Source of the DNA: Mayamaea pseudoterrestris
Taxonomy: Eukaryota; Bacillariophyta; Bacillariophyceae; Sellaphorales; Sellaphoraceae
DNA length: 64,000 bases
Assembly (NCBI GenBank): GCA_027923505.1
Contig: BROI01000002.1
Location: 2,232,001 to 2,296,000 of the forward strand
Direction of reading: 5' to 3'
Made by a program: the position numbers and the translations under genes. Positions 30,697 through 41,425 of the stretch are shown in pieces. Below the pieces are notes generated by a model. The model had not been told where the DNA came from, searched no databases, and saw only the letters and a program-made list of their open reading frames with translations. The number at the start of each line of letters is the position of its first letter. Within the stretch, counting starts at the first letter, position 1.

Positions 30697-30869
30697 CAAT
30701 ACCACGTAGGTAGCATAAAATGATAAACGGTACATGGACTGAGCGTTGTACGCTGTATCAACTAAATGTATTCGTGTTAGTCCTAAAGACTTTTTGCCAA
30801 GATCAACCGTACCTGCCTCAGCCGCGCAGGCAATGCACGTAACTGTCAACCGAAAATGTCACGACGACC

Positions 30870-32538
30870 TTACACAATCTGGATTGGCTCGCCCTGGTAC
30901 TCCGCATACTGCATCGACTTGGGCAGCAATGGTTGAGACATGTCGTCTTCATCTTCCGCCGAAACGTCGACACTGCAGATGGCCGTCTCTGATTCTTCAT
31001 CCTTGCCGTCGCAGCAATTGCTTTCGTCAGTCGCAGCTGCGTCGCCGCACCCGACGCAGTCGACTGCACAGACACCAGTTCCCTGGCAGCAGTCGCACAC
31101 TTCCGACAACGCAACGTTGACAGTCGCCGCGTCGTTCGGCGAAAGGTTGCAGAGGCAGCATTTCGATTCGTGCTTTAATCCAGCCGGCGCCAACATGACG
31201 AACAAGCAACACGAAACGAGCATCCAAGACAATTTCGTCATGATGGTTGGCATGTTCATCAATACAATAAAGATGAGCATGCACATTAGCTTGATTTGTT
31301 GATTGCATATGGTCCACATGCCGTACCACGTGCTGTCAAAGTCTTCCTGAATCTTGCGATTCACGCGGCGAAACGGCACGTGCTCATTCGGAATGTCGTG
31401 ACCAATGGATTCACCTAGTTCCGCTTCAATGGCCGCCTTGATGAATGGACGACTGTAAACGACGCGCAAAACGTTTGCTTGCAGTTGGAGCTTGGTCTTG
31501 GCAGGAGTCCTCTTGTCGCCGTTTGTCTTGGAGCAGCAACGACGATCCACCAATGCGGCAATGGAGAAAATGATGAATGGAGCAACGCAGCCAACAAGCA
31601 TGTAAATGATCATGCCACTGTCATCATTGACTTGATAATCTTCGTCTAGTTGCTGCTCATCGTTTATTGAGCGCAAGCGATTCATGGCGTCTCGACAAGG
31701 CATTCCCAGCATGTTTCGCTGGTAAAGCTTATTCAGGCACTGGTTGCTCGCATCGTCAAACGGCAAGACAGTTTGCTTCTCTTGCTGGTTTCGACGATGC
31801 TGCAGCTCCTGTGGCGTCGCCAGTTCCGTCAAGCGGCGCGCCAAGTGGCGCCTGTCTAAACTGACATCGTCGTTCGTTTGCAGAATGGCATGCGAATGCG
31901 TTTGCACGCGACGACTCGTAAGCTCCAAATCACGAGGATGCGTGTGGGCGGCAAGATGTGACACCAAGTGATTGGCGACGGCATCCAAGTGGCGTTCTTC
32001 TTCGTCTGGAGCAGGCGCCTGAAGCATGCTGGGAAAGATGAGTAGGGTGGTGCTGGATCGTTTCGCGCAGGGCGGCGGCATGACGAGCACACTGTCCATG
32101 AGACTGTCCATCATGCGCGAAAACTCGTTCATTTCGTCGAGCATGCTGCGCGAAGGATGCGCCAAAGCAGGGGGTAGTACATTATGGGGGCTGTTCCAAG
32201 GAGACAAGGCGCGGCTTTCACTTTGCTCCATGAATGGAGCGTCGCAGTAAAAGGCAACCTCCGAGCGACAAGAAAGGGCGACATTGCGAATGGCGCTTTC
32301 ATGATGAACATCATTTGCGGCTAGTAATTAATAAGAAAATAAAGAGGCTTGAGAGAAATTCTGTCGCTGTCACAACCGGACTAGGAATTGGGTCTCTCAA
32401 GGCAAACCATGTACTTTTTCATTCGTTTTCATATTCACACTCCATCAGCATGAATCACTTGTCATTCTTCTACTTACACTGTCCCCGAATGGCCGGAGCC
32501 GAGAGGAGAAGGCTCAGCAAAACGACCTTCATCGTCAT
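30870..32538 (-). CDS. Cys-rich membrane protein with signal-peptide exon
   Basis: Two exons. Exon 1 (32478-32538) encodes MTMKVVLLSLLLSAPAIRGQ, a signal peptide. A 157-base intron (GTAAGT...TTACTAG) leads to exon 2 (30870-32320). The joined frame is 503 residues. The start of exon 2 (ESAIRNVALSCRSEVAFYC) has the spacing of Golgi/ER Cys-rich repeats. A later segment has CLNKLYQRNMLGMPCRDAM. Three hydrophobic segments follow: MIIYMLVGCVAPFIIFSIAA, LMCMLIFIVLMNMPTIM and LSWMLVSCCLFVMLAPAG. The C-terminal region is very rich in cysteine (CCLCNLS, CDCCQGTGVCAVDCVGCGD) and ends acidic. The family is not recognised. Starting at the ATG at 32231 would miss the signal peptide. Confidence 0.78.
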
Positions 32539-33396
32539 AATGGCGATTCTCTGCTGCTTCGCCGGGTTTGTGCCAAAACGCAAGCAGCATCAGCGCGGAA
32601 TCACGCGATCGAATGTTTTCGTGAATAATATGTGAAAACTATCTTGCATCATGAAAACATGTTTTTCAAAACGTCATTTGCCGCCACATGAACTCTTCTG
32701 CTCGACCACCAAACCATCACTCGATGATCGCGCATCATTTCTAGCATCAGTCAAGTTGCTTGTTCCCGTCGCCAAAATGCACCATTCAATATCCATAACA
32801 TTATTTATTGTAACATGCTGCTTCTTGGCTCCAGTGACTGCTTTTGTGGCGCATTGCAATTACGTAACATCTACACGCGCGTCATGAATCAAGCGACGCC
32901 ATCAAGTTTCTTTACTATATATCACTTGATAGAGAGTGTCAGTTCCAGCCATGGCATCGCAAAGCGTCTCACATCCTCGGGCTGATGGTCTATTGAACAA
33001 TACTTTTTCTGGCCATTACATACCGTCAGAGGAACTAACTATTTACACAAGACTCCCTGTAGCTGTTTATTGCCGTTAAGTGTCGGCTCGCAAACAAAGA
33101 CGTGTCTCGCAAGTACGACCCTTCCTAAGGCTGGCGCCGCGTCAGTCGCTACGCTGTACCGATTCTAATCGACGATGCGTCGGGGCAAAAGTGCAGCAAA
33201 ATAATGGCGACTTGGGCGACCGCATTTTAATGGACCATGCAGCATGTATCGGCAAATTGCGCCTTTGTGCAAGCTTGCGAAGAATGAATGAATGTAGCGT
33301 CTTCGATTGCGATATCGCTACCAATTTATAGCACGTTTAATATAACGATTACTATAAATACATTTATACAGTACGTCAAGAGTGTAAGCCGTGTAG
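32539..33396. other. Gene-poor stretch with a possible tiny secreted ORF
   Basis: No confident gene. The frame 32777-32887 on the plus strand encodes 36 residues that are almost entirely a signal peptide followed by Phe (ITLFIVTCCFLAPVTAFVAH), like the first exon of a plastid protein. No downstream exon in frame could be found. TGTACCGATTC at about 33155 resembles the shared motif. Confidence 0.35.
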
Positions 33397-34050
33397 CTAA
33401 GCGGCTGGTCCCACATTTTCACTCGAAGCAGCAGACGCAGCTGCACCGTCTTCCACATTGCGTTTCCGTTTTTTCGAAAACAGGCATGGCATACTAGAGT
33501 GATAATGTTGCAGCACTTGTACTTCCTTTGCTTTTCCTTCCAACTTTGACTCTAGATGCGATATAATGCGCAAATATTCCTGTCGATTCCGAAGAAAGGT
33601 AATGGTGGATTCATCGAGTTCCTTGGCCGCCACTCGTTTCGCATTGTCATTGGTAGTTTCTTCCAGTGATGCCACCTTTTCCGCCTTTTGCGTCATTAAC
33701 ACGACGGATGAGGCAATGGTCCTCCAGGTGAGACCAAGCCGATCCTCTTGGTGTCGAATGGTGGTTGCTGCTGGTAGTGTTGCACTGATGCTGCTGCTGC
33801 TGACGACGTCGGCGCTGCTGCTACTGGTCGAAACCGTTGATCGAGCGGACGAGCTGACCGCCGAAATGGAGCTGACAGTGGCGGATATGGAACTAGTGGA
33901 ACGTATAGGAGGTTGGGAGCTCATACTGGTGGTGGATGCAATTGATAGTGAGATGTTCGACGCATTTGTGTCGTGACGACGAGACTCGTCACATAAAACG
34001 TGTTGAGTCCCGATACGATTACGAACACTCTTGAGCGTTCGCTCGCTCAT
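33397..34050 (-). CDS. Hypothetical Ser-rich protein
   Basis: A frame of 217 residues, unrecognised. Residues about 30-95 are mostly Ser, Thr, Ala and Val (low complexity). The C-terminal half is more ordered and helical, with heptad-like spacing (VVLMTQKAEKVASLEETTN, EYLRIISHLESKLEGKAKEV), suggesting a coiled coil, and then a basic patch KKRKRN that may be a nuclear signal. The start is uncertain: ATG at 34050 or 33920 are both possible. The coiled-coil half is the best evidence that the frame is real. Confidence 0.5.
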   Translation of the reverse strand: MSERTLKSVRNRIGTQHVLCDESRRHDTNASNISLSIASTTSMSSQPPIRSTSSISATVSSISAVSSSARSTVSTSSSSADVVSSSSISATLPAATTIRHQEDRLGLTWRTIASSVVLMTQKAEKVASLEETTNDNAKRVAAKELDESTITFLRNRQEYLRIISHLESKLEGKAKEVQVLQHYHSSMPCLFSKKRKRNVEDGAAASAASSENVGPAA

Positions 34051-34190
34051 CGCGGAACGATCCCAGCCGTTTCATGTGCGCGTCACCATGGATGGAGGTC
34101 CGGATAGCGACCTCGAAAAGATATGCGTCTCATGTTGTCCCATCGATCGATATAGATAGCCTACTGCAACAAAAGCAAAAGCAAACGATC

Positions 34191-35123
34191 ATGGACTCTA
34201 CCAGTGCACAAGTCACTGTCAATGAATGTATACACGAGCTTGACGAAAGCGCAGCTGCCGTAATCGCCGCGCCAATGGAGCAAAGGAATGCAACGAATTC
34301 GGCCATGCACCAACAACGAGGCGACGAAATCGATGACGATTCCATCAAGTTTCCAGACTACCATGATCAGCTCGTTTCCGTGAACGCCGTGCCAATCGTT
34401 TCCGTCGAGATTGATGGTCCGCACGATGATATGTTGCAGCAAATGCTGCATGCGACGGAACATGATAATGAAGCGCATCAGGATGGTACTACAATACCCA
34501 TGGCCACTGCCTCCCTCATGCCTCCCTTTCACATGGAGCAAGGAGAGGATTATGTGCAGCAGGATGAGGCATCCGTACACGCCATTAAGATTCTCAAGCG
34601 TCGCAACACGTTACTGGCAATGATTGCAGTCTTGCTCTTGGCCGCCGTTTGCGTCGGCATTGGCAACTTGATCGGCAAGGACAGAAACGACCTGGATGAC
34701 GCGGCAGCACACATCCATACATTTTGCAGCAAGCAAATGAGCCTCTTGAACGTTTGTCTCGACCGCAACGACCGAAACGACGCTACCAACTGCCGAAACT
34801 GCGTCGAGCAAGTGGTTCCAATATTGCGGGAAGACGCCAATGAGCCATTCTGCTCGTCGTCAAACTTTAATGCTACTGTTATATGCAGCAGCGTGCAAGA
34901 CTGCGCCGCCAAAGATTATTGCGCCTACTCCTGCTACAGCTACATGGTCAGCTACATGCAGTGTCTGCTGGCAACCAAGTCGACGCAGCAGCGTCATGGC
35001 GGCGATGGCGAGAATGAAACATTATTTTCCGACTTTATTGATAATGAATGTCTGCTTCCTTGCAGTTGGAATGGGCCAGTTTCGTCGTCGTCGGTGCCGA
35101 CGATTGTGCCAAGTGGGAAGTAG
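34191..35123 (+). CDS. Single-pass membrane protein with Cys-rich ectodomain
   Basis: 310 residues from the ATG at 34191. No signal peptide; an acidic N-terminal half of about 140 residues precedes one transmembrane helix (LLAMIAVLLLAAVCVGIGNL), preceded by KRR, so a type II (N-in) topology is likely. The outside part has about fourteen cysteines, many in pairs with regular spacing (CLDRNDRNDATNCRNC, CSSVQDCAAKDYCAYSC), and N-glycosylation sites. It ends with a Ser/Pro/Thr tail. Family not recognised. The frame is open upstream to 34074, but no extra feature supports the longer start. It diverges from the Ser-rich hypothetical gene with 140 bases between start codons. Confidence 0.7.
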   Translation: MDSTSAQVTVNECIHELDESAAAVIAAPMEQRNATNSAMHQQRGDEIDDDSIKFPDYHDQLVSVNAVPIVSVEIDGPHDDMLQQMLHATEHDNEAHQDGTTIPMATASLMPPFHMEQGEDYVQQDEASVHAIKILKRRNTLLAMIAVLLLAAVCVGIGNLIGKDRNDLDDAAAHIHTFCSKQMSLLNVCLDRNDRNDATNCRNCVEQVVPILREDANEPFCSSSNFNATVICSSVQDCAAKDYCAYSCYSYMVSYMQCLLATKSTQQRHGGDGENETLFSDFIDNECLLPCSWNGPVSSSSVPTIVPSGK

Positions 35124-35250
35124 TGGGCGAAGAGTGGTCTGGTCAAGAGTTATGAATTGCCATGCCCTTTGTCCAATGCTCTGACACGACGAGCGAGACC
35201 CTCAAATGGAAATTACATCATAATAAAGAAAAAATAACATACATTTTGCA

Positions 35251-35703
35251 CTATGCTTCATCATCCGAATAGGTATACTTGGTCGAGTGCGTCTTGTCAG
35301 TGTCAATCTGCCCTCCCGTCTTGGAGAAACCGTTGAAGGTTCGCTTGCGCTTGGTCTTTTCGTGTCGAAAATCCTTGCCGCGCACCTGGACTAGCTTTTC
35401 CGACGACTTGGCGCCGTAGCCAGTGGTGCTAAAGGTGCCTTCGTACGAGTTGTCCGCCATGGCGCCACCCGTTTGCAACGCCACACCGCCCCAATAGTTG
35501 CTATCGACGCGCTGAAACGGTTGGCCCTTGAGCAAGGCTTGCGCTCCATCGGTGCCAGCTGTCGTTTGAATGTCTGCCGCCCCTGTCATTTTGGTGGGCG
35601 TCCACTCCAGAGCCGCCTTGGAGGCTTCCGCGGCCTTGCGTTTGGCGTCCGCCTTCTTTTCCGCAAGCTTGCGAGCATGATCCTCCTCGTCATCCGACGA
35701 TTC

Positions 35704-35742
<39 letters not shown>

Positions 35743-36714
35743 ATCAGATGATGATGACGACGACGAAGAAACGTCCACCGAAGACACTTCCGAAACGTCT
35801 GTGTCGGAAACATCCGACCCACTCTCCTCCGGCGAAACAATTTTGCCCACAGCAACTGCTCCTTGATCCGTCCGACGCTTCTTGGCGGGGGGTTGCGACT
35901 CGTCGGACGACGAAGAAGACGAGTCGCTGGATGCTGTTTCAGCTTTTGCAACCTTTTGTACTTTTGTGTCGCTGTCAGAGGATGACGACGATGATGAATC
36001 CGATGATGCACCAGACGCAGTCTTTGGTTGTGGCGCTGATGCTTCACCTGTTTCACTGTCAGATGATGATGAGGACGACGAGGAAGTGCTTGCCGCTTCC
36101 TTCTTTGATGCGACGACTGCCTTGGCTTTGGAATTCGACGACGACGACGACGACGACGAACTCTGACTGCTGCCCGACGACGACTTGCGCTTCTTGGCAA
36201 CGGGAGCCGGCAGAATGATCAGGGGCGACGCCTTTTGGGGGTCATCGTCACTGTCGGAGGATGCGTCACTACTGCTCGTTTGTTTCTTCGTTGGAACGAC
36301 CTTGTTCTTCGATGTCTTGTCGGCAGTGATCTTTGTTGCTGCAGCGTCGCTAGTGCTACTGCTTGAAGACGTTTCGTTCTTCTTCGCCCTGGCCAATGAT
36401 TTTTGCTTGTCGTCAGAATCGCTCGACGACGAACTGCTGCTTGTAGAATCAGATGACGACGAGTCTTGCGTCACCTTTTTCACCTTCGTCTCCTTCGCAG
36501 TCACATTTTCATCATCTGACGACGAGTCATTGCTAGCTGCATCCACTTTTTGCAAGACTAGCTTATATGTCTTGGCCGTCGTCGTTGAGATTGCTTTCGC
36601 TTGGTCGGCATGTCGAATTTTGAGTTCCTTGGCCAAGGCCTTGGCCGATGCGGAATACTCATGCTCCTGTAGATGCTGCAGAATGGCCCTCAGGAGAGTA
36701 TAATCGTCCGACAT
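35251..36714 (-). CDS. NOLC1: Srp40/NOLC1 (Nopp140)-like nucleolar phosphoprotein
   Basis: Chaperone-like nucleolar and Cajal-body protein for snoRNPs and rRNA synthesis. A single exon of 487 residues from the ATG at 36714. The N-terminus has a LisH-type dimerisation motif (LLRAILQHLQEHEYSASAKA). The middle consists of alternating acidic Ser clusters and Lys/Ala/Pro-rich basic linkers, the classic CK2-phosphorylated Nopp140 pattern. The C-terminal 90 residues form the conserved Srp40 domain: FQRVDSNYWG, then GKDFRHEKTKRKRTFNGFSK and the ending GGQID. It is divergent from the gene for ribosomal protein uS10, so both may be controlled together. The serine run at 35705-35743 is encoded by 13 identical triplets. 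Confidence 0.93.
35705..35743. repeat. (CTG)13 microsatellite in NOLC1
   Basis: Thirteen uninterrupted CTG triplets on the plus strand read as AGC serine codons of the NOLC1-like gene on the minus strand. The length may vary between alleles. Confidence 0.9.
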
Positions 36715-36854
36715 GCTTATTGCTGGTGCTGCTGCGTCAATAAAAGGCTTGGTCAAGTTCAAAGCTAGCAAGGAACAAAATGAGCAAAACGACGCGATGC
36801 AATTTTGCGAAGCGATGGCTTCGAGGATGATCGTCTGTCCGTCACATTTTGTCG

Positions 36855-36862
36855 TACCGGTA
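36855..36862. promoter_or_regulatory. TACCGGTA palindrome
   Basis: Reads GTCGTACCGGTAGCAG in the NOLC1/uS10 divergent promoter, followed by two TTACCGC repeats within 20 bases. Confidence 0.4.
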
Positions 36863-36953
36863 GCAGTTACCGCTTACCGCGCTACTACGACTCAACGCGT
36901 TGGCTCGTCGCGACCGAGCAACTTTTGTCGTCTCACTTCTCACTTTGCTTTAG

Positions 36954-37188
36954 GTATGTAAGACCACGAAATGGCTAATAGCGACCTTATATGTCGACTA
37001 GAAGCGTTTATGGAGACCTCTGCTAGAAGCTGAAGGCGCTGATGGCTCGCAGTCTTTTCCCTGATGGTTTCGTGCATCTCAGTCATCGACAGGAGATGGA
37101 ACGATGGCCTCCTTGCTTGCTTTACATGCACAGCGCACTTCAAAACCACCACGACACTCACATTTTTTTATATTTAATCATTTTCCAG
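36954..37188 (+). other. Probable 5' UTR intron of uS10 gene
   Basis: Donor TTTAG/GTATGTAAG and acceptor with a pyrimidine tract, CATTTTCCAG/TCGG, bound 235 bases. The acceptor lies 38 bases before the uS10 ATG. Leader introns are common in eukaryotic ribosomal protein genes. No transcript evidence. Confidence 0.45.
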
Positions 37189-37226
37189 TCGGAAGTCCGA
37201 TACCAAAGTAACTTTTCAATAACATC

Positions 37227-37601
37227 ATGTCTACTGCCTACGTTCCACCACCCGTCAAGAAGGAGGGCGCCGAAGCCAGCGACCAAAAGGTCCACCGCAT
37301 TCGCATCACGTTAACCTCCCGCAACGTCCAAAACTTGGAAAAGGTTTGCTCCGATTTGAAGCGCGGCGCCGTCGAAAAGAAGCTGCACGTTTCGGGACCG
37401 GTGCGTCTGCCAACCAAGCACTTGCGCATCACGACGCGCAAGGCGCCCAGTGGTGAAGGTACCAACACGTGGGATCGCTTCGAGATGCGCATCCACAAGC
37501 GACTGATTGACTTGCACGCGCCCAGTGACGTGGTCAAGCAGATTACCAGCATTCAGATTGAGCCGGGTGTGAACGTTGATGTCACTATCAATGATCGTTA
37601 G
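37227..37601 (+). CDS. RPS20: Cytosolic ribosomal protein uS10 (S20e)
   Basis: Structural protein of the small cytosolic ribosomal subunit. 124 residues in one exon, normal length. Conserved blocks are [58 protein letters not shown] and the ending [16 protein letters not shown]. The basic codon choice (AAG, CGC, GCC) is the strongest GC-ending bias in the window, consistent with high expression. Start context AACATCATGTC. The gene lies divergent from the NOLC1-like gene. Confidence 0.98.
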   Translation: MSTAYVPPPVKKEGAEASDQKVHRIRITLTSRNVQNLEKVCSDLKRGAVEKKLHVSGPVRLPTKHLRITTRKAPSGEGTNTWDRFEMRIHKRLIDLHAPSDVVKQITSIQIEPGVNVDVTINDR

Positions 37602-38099
37602 ATGATGATATCCTAGTGTTTGCGATATTATAGCTTCAAACTATGATACAGCATTATTATTTGTGTTCCATTGTATTGAGATCTTATTCGATATTGAATT
37701 GCTTGCGTAGCTTCATGGGTCGCTGGCTGGAGGAATTGTGTCGTCGTCTCGCAGTTGCGATTAACGCAATCTTCAGGCTGAAGTCGATGCTGATGTGTAA
37801 GCGAACATATCTTCACGAGATATCAGACCTTCTTCACAACACTGTAGATGGTAGATGAACTAACTTTCAGCTTGGATGCTACCTCGCTTCACGGCGTGCA
37901 TTGTGGTAGCAGAGTCTTTGTCAAACGACGTGAACACTTGTTCATCGTGCTCGCGTACAAGTGAAGGCATAGCCTCGGGCAAAGGACTAGAACGCTTGCC
38001 TTGCGTGCTCGCGAACAAAAAATATTATCGCACGACCCACAACATGTCGGCGAAGCCTGGCAAGATTGCGATTGTATTTGCATTCGCCGCTCAAAACGC
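37602..38099. other. Convergent 3' regions of uS10 and MATE genes
   Basis: AT-richer 3' UTR sequence. Short frames here have no support. Confidence 0.5.
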
Positions 38100-40213
38100 T
38101 CAGGATGACGAAGAACACGAAGAAGCATCGTCGTGCTCGTCGTCGCTGCAACTATCATCATCTTCATCGTCCGACAGCTCTATATCATGCTGTTTGTTGT
38201 ATTCAATCACTGCTTCCGACAAGGCTTGCCAATCTGATCGCAGCAAAATCACAATTGTCACGACACCGCTCACCATGTAGCCAATCACAACAGCTGCCGT
38301 TTGTCCCTCCAGATTCACCTTTAGCACAATCGTCAACACGACGCTCAATGGAATTGTAATGCACCAGCTTCCAGCGACACCAATCGCCGTTGCAAGGCGG
38401 TAGCGACCCTGTGAGCCCACAAGCGTCCATGCCATGGTGCCCATGGTCAAGGTAATGTTTCCAACTCCAAACAGTGGAATGAGCTGCGCGACGAGAACCT
38501 GCAGCGTCTCGTCCGTCGTCAGCCACTTTGGTAAATCATTGCCGCAAATGAAAATGACCGACGTTAACGACATGGAGAATACAAAGGCAATCATGATTGA
38601 CTTGTAGGCTGACGCTCTCGCCTGCCATGGCTTGCCCGCGCCCAGCAGCGTTGCGCATCGTACCTCGGCCGCATCCGCCACCGACTGCGTGACATCCTCC
38701 AACACGTCCCAGACCGTTCCCAGCAACGACCACGCCACCAGCTCGGCTGGGCCTAGAAAGCTGTCATGGCAGATGAGAAAGCAAGTGTGAGTCACAGAGG
38801 CTGACACAAGTATTCTACCAATCGCAACTTTCATGACAACTCACGCTGCAAAAAAGGCAAGAACCTCCCACTCGCCGTACGCCAGCAAATATCCGCAGGC
38901 AATGGGCGTCGCTGTTCGAATCATCATCTTCAAGGCAACCCAATTCTGAAGCAAGAAACGATTTAAAAGATGCATGCGAGGTGAGAAAATGCACGTGTTA
39001 ATAAGCATGCGAGAGCAACAAGACGCACCGTGAGCGCCAACTTGTGAAACAAGCCACGATAGTACTGCTTGAACCAACCCGTCCATGCCACCACCAGTAA
39101 CACCGAAAACAAACCCATTTCGGCGACAACCATGAAAATATATCCAATCGTCTGCAAGGTGGGCTCGTCCCAGTGTAGAGCGTAAATGAGCATTGCCGAC
39201 GTTGCCACCACTTCCTCCACCACGCCAAGTATGGAGCTCGTGACTTCATGTCCGGACGTTGCAAACATCTCCCGAAAGCACTTGTTGATACCCTTGATGA
39301 GCTTGGTCATGACAAAGGTTCGCGCAAACTCTTGACCCATGAGTGCCGTCGCAGCATCCAATCCAAGAAACACCAACGTTTCCTCCATGACAAACATCCA
39401 CATTAATATAAAGGGTACACTAAATAAGATAAACAACCATATTGCCAGTTGCACATACTGTCCCGTCATGTCATTGTGATTCGCTCCAATCGAGTGACTG
39501 AGTAGCGTCGCCAGCGAAAAATAAAAGCCGCCCACCACATCCGAAGTCAAACCCACCAGCAGCGACACCAATACGTAGGCCGACAGCGCCGGCGTTCCCA
39601 CCAGTTGCCCCAAGATTGCCACGCGAGCATTCTCCAAGACGCCAACGACAATGGCTTCCGAGCCAAAGGCGAGCGCCAGCTTGTAGAGGCGCTGGCTCTC
39701 GTGGTTCCATTCGGCAATCTCGAGTACATTGTTGTAGGCGTTGGACAAGATGGACGTGTATATGCTGCAGCAGGATGATAAATGCGGCGGCTGCTTGTCA
39801 TGGGTTTGCTTGTCATGCGTGCGCTTCCCCGGCTTGTCGTGTTCGTCTCGTGTATTTATGATGCGCTCCTCCTCGTCGTGTTGTTGGCTCGTGCTGCTGT
39901 CTTCGCAGGCTGGATAGAATTCAATCACTACCTCGGATCGATCGTCGTCGTCGTCGTCGTCATCGTCGTTATGACAAGTATGATTGACTTGTCTATTCTC
40001 ACGATGAACTTGACGTTGCTGCGACAGCTCCAAATGCTTGTTGCGCTTCGGAATGGGCCATATTTGAAGAATGCACGGCAGCATGGCGTACAATCCCACG
40101 CTCACCAATATTGTTCCAATGAGCAGCCATGGACCTGGGTCCACTGTATTGACGACGTAGCCTTCAAAGCCTTGGTCTTCCGACGTGTCGTCGTCGAGGA
40201 AAAAGTCCGACAT
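38100..40213 (-). CDS. MATE-family efflux transporter with poly-Asp loop
   Basis: Cation-coupled export of organic compounds, probably at the plasma or vacuolar membrane. Exons 39029-40213, 38845-38945 and 38100-38760 join in frame (introns 83 and 84 bases) to 648 residues; the family norm is about 450-550. Typical MATE text includes AILGQLVGTPALSAYVLVSL, ATLLSHSIGANH, FLGPAELVAWSLLGTVWDV and EVRCATLLGAGKPWQARASA. The added length is a hydrophilic insertion after the first membrane segment with nine consecutive Asp (DDDDDDDDD) plus many His and Lys, and an acidic Ser-Cys tail (DDEDDDSCSDDEHDD). Both could bind metal or be phosphorylated; this is inference. The 101-base middle exon encodes one helix. 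Confidence 0.88.
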
Positions 40214-40702
40214 GGTAGGAGTATTGGCGCTATGGAAGAATAATACAAATGGCTAAAGGGAACACACGATTGCAAGAGTCTCTTGTTGCTCATTCACTGG
40301 CAGCAGCAACGGCAGCTGCAGCAGAGAATGCGACTCGCGTGCGACTTGATCATTCACTTGTCTCGTTTGAATGAACCAACGGCAGGTATGGTTAAGCGTG
40401 AGCGAGCCATGGTGGCGGCAAAATTTGAAGCAACGCGCACGGATGAGCGTGCGTGATTATGTACGTTCCGAAGTATACGGTACTCACAAATGATATTTTT
40501 CAATCGTTCGTTTTCATGATTGTGGTTGATAGCACGACACAATCGTCACGCATGGCGCGGCGCGGCAGCAAAACATGAGGTGTGATTGATGCAGTCATCA
40601 GCGGTCAACAGTCAACTACTGAATGATAATACTCTGCATTTACCCTGCTTCCCTCAGCACTCGAAGCGCTCACTTGCTAGACTACCTAGTAGTACGAGAG
40701 TG
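40214..40702. other. Divergent promoter region
   Basis: Shared by the MATE gene and the next plus-strand gene. AGTATACGGTACTCAC at about 40471-40486 resembles the recurring motif. No gene seen. Confidence 0.45.
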
Positions 40703-41425
40703 ATGCAAACTACAAATCTATTTGCGTTACTCTTGTATTTGGCGTCGTATCTTCTGACTGCCGATGCCTGGCCGTTGCAGCATTCGTCGTCGTCGCCACG
40801 ACCCGCCGCCACCATTGCTTCGTCGCCCATTCGCATTGCGCAATCATTACTACGACATCAAGATCGTGACAAGCCGTTTCACTTGGAGACGTTTCCCTTG
40901 ATTGGAGGTCCGCCGTGGCTTCCGTTGCATGTCAAGGTCATTGTGCATGTTCTTGATGAAGAAGACAACAAGTCCACCGTAGCGTTTGACTTTGTGCCAG
41001 TCGACGCCACCAATCCAGCGACGCTGCAGTCGCTCCTCCAGCTTCAATCGGTACCGGGATGCGTTCGAACGACTCGGAGACCGCCGATGGACTGTCACAG
41101 TAACGACGGTGGTGGAACATTCAATGAAACTAGACTGCAACTTTCAACGTCAACCACTTCGGACGCTGCTGCTGCTGCCTCGACGATCAACAACTATCTA
41201 AATGTTGCGCAATCCTTTTGTTCCGCGTACAAAACCAACTTGCATTTACTCGACAACACGTCAAACACTTCGGACGCTGCTGCTGCCTCGACGACCAACA
41301 ACTATCTAAATGTTGCCAAATCTTTTTGTCTCGCGTACAAGACCAATCTACATTTGCTCGACAACAATTGCTGGTCCTTTGCGTTGGCCTTGCTCAATGA
41401 ACTGGAACAAGCGCACATGAATTAG
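40703..41425 (+). CDS. Plastid-targeted protein with recent internal duplication
   Basis: 240 residues from the ATG at 40703, which opens a signal peptide ending ADA-WPLQH (diatom plastid motif). A conserved-looking core reads FPLIGGPPWLPLHVKVIVHV, then FDFVPVDATNP and VPGCVR. I associate this text with plant and algal plastid proteins of unknown function, from memory only. The C-terminus carries LHLLDNNCWSFALALLNELE, where Asn-Cys could be functional. Just before it, about 115 bases are duplicated in tandem (41157-41260 and 41271-41371): both copies encode NNYLNVA-x-SFC-x-AYKTNLHLLDN. Only the second runs into the NCWSF block. The upstream ATG at 40586 would hide the signal peptide. Confidence 0.72.
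   Translation: MQTTNLFALLLYLASYLLTADAWPLQHSSSSPRPAATIASSPIRIAQSLLRHQDRDKPFHLETFPLIGGPPWLPLHVKVIVHVLDEEDNKSTVAFDFVPVDATNPATLQSLLQLQSVPGCVRTTRRPPMDCHSNDGGGTFNETRLQLSTSTTSDAAAAASTINNYLNVAQSFCSAYKTNLHLLDNTSNTSDAAAASTTNNYLNVAKSFCLAYKTNLHLLDNNCWSFALALLNELEQAHMN
41155..41372. repeat. Tandem duplication inside coding sequence
   Basis: Two adjacent in-frame copies of about 110 bases, each starting CTTCGGACGCTGCTGCTG and ending at the codons for LHLLDN. They differ by one GCT triplet and some third-position changes, so the duplication is fairly young. Confidence 0.85.

Larger units (their letters stand above)
36715..37226. promoter_or_regulatory. Divergent promoter of NOLC1-like and uS10 genes
   Basis: About 510 bases between two ribosome-biogenesis genes. 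TACCGGTA at 36855-36862 sits roughly 140 bases from the NOLC1 start. The uS10 side contains a probable 5' UTR intron (36954-37188). Confidence 0.45.

Noticed and set aside
32777-32887. A 36-residue ORF that is nearly all signal peptide followed by Phe
   Set aside because: It looks like a first exon of a plastid protein, but no in-frame donor and downstream exon could be found, so it is only mentioned in the intergenic entry.
35586-36218. Overlapping frames of 150-200 residues on both strands within the NOLC1-like gene
   Set aside because: Products of triplet-repeat-rich Ser/Asp codons read in other frames.
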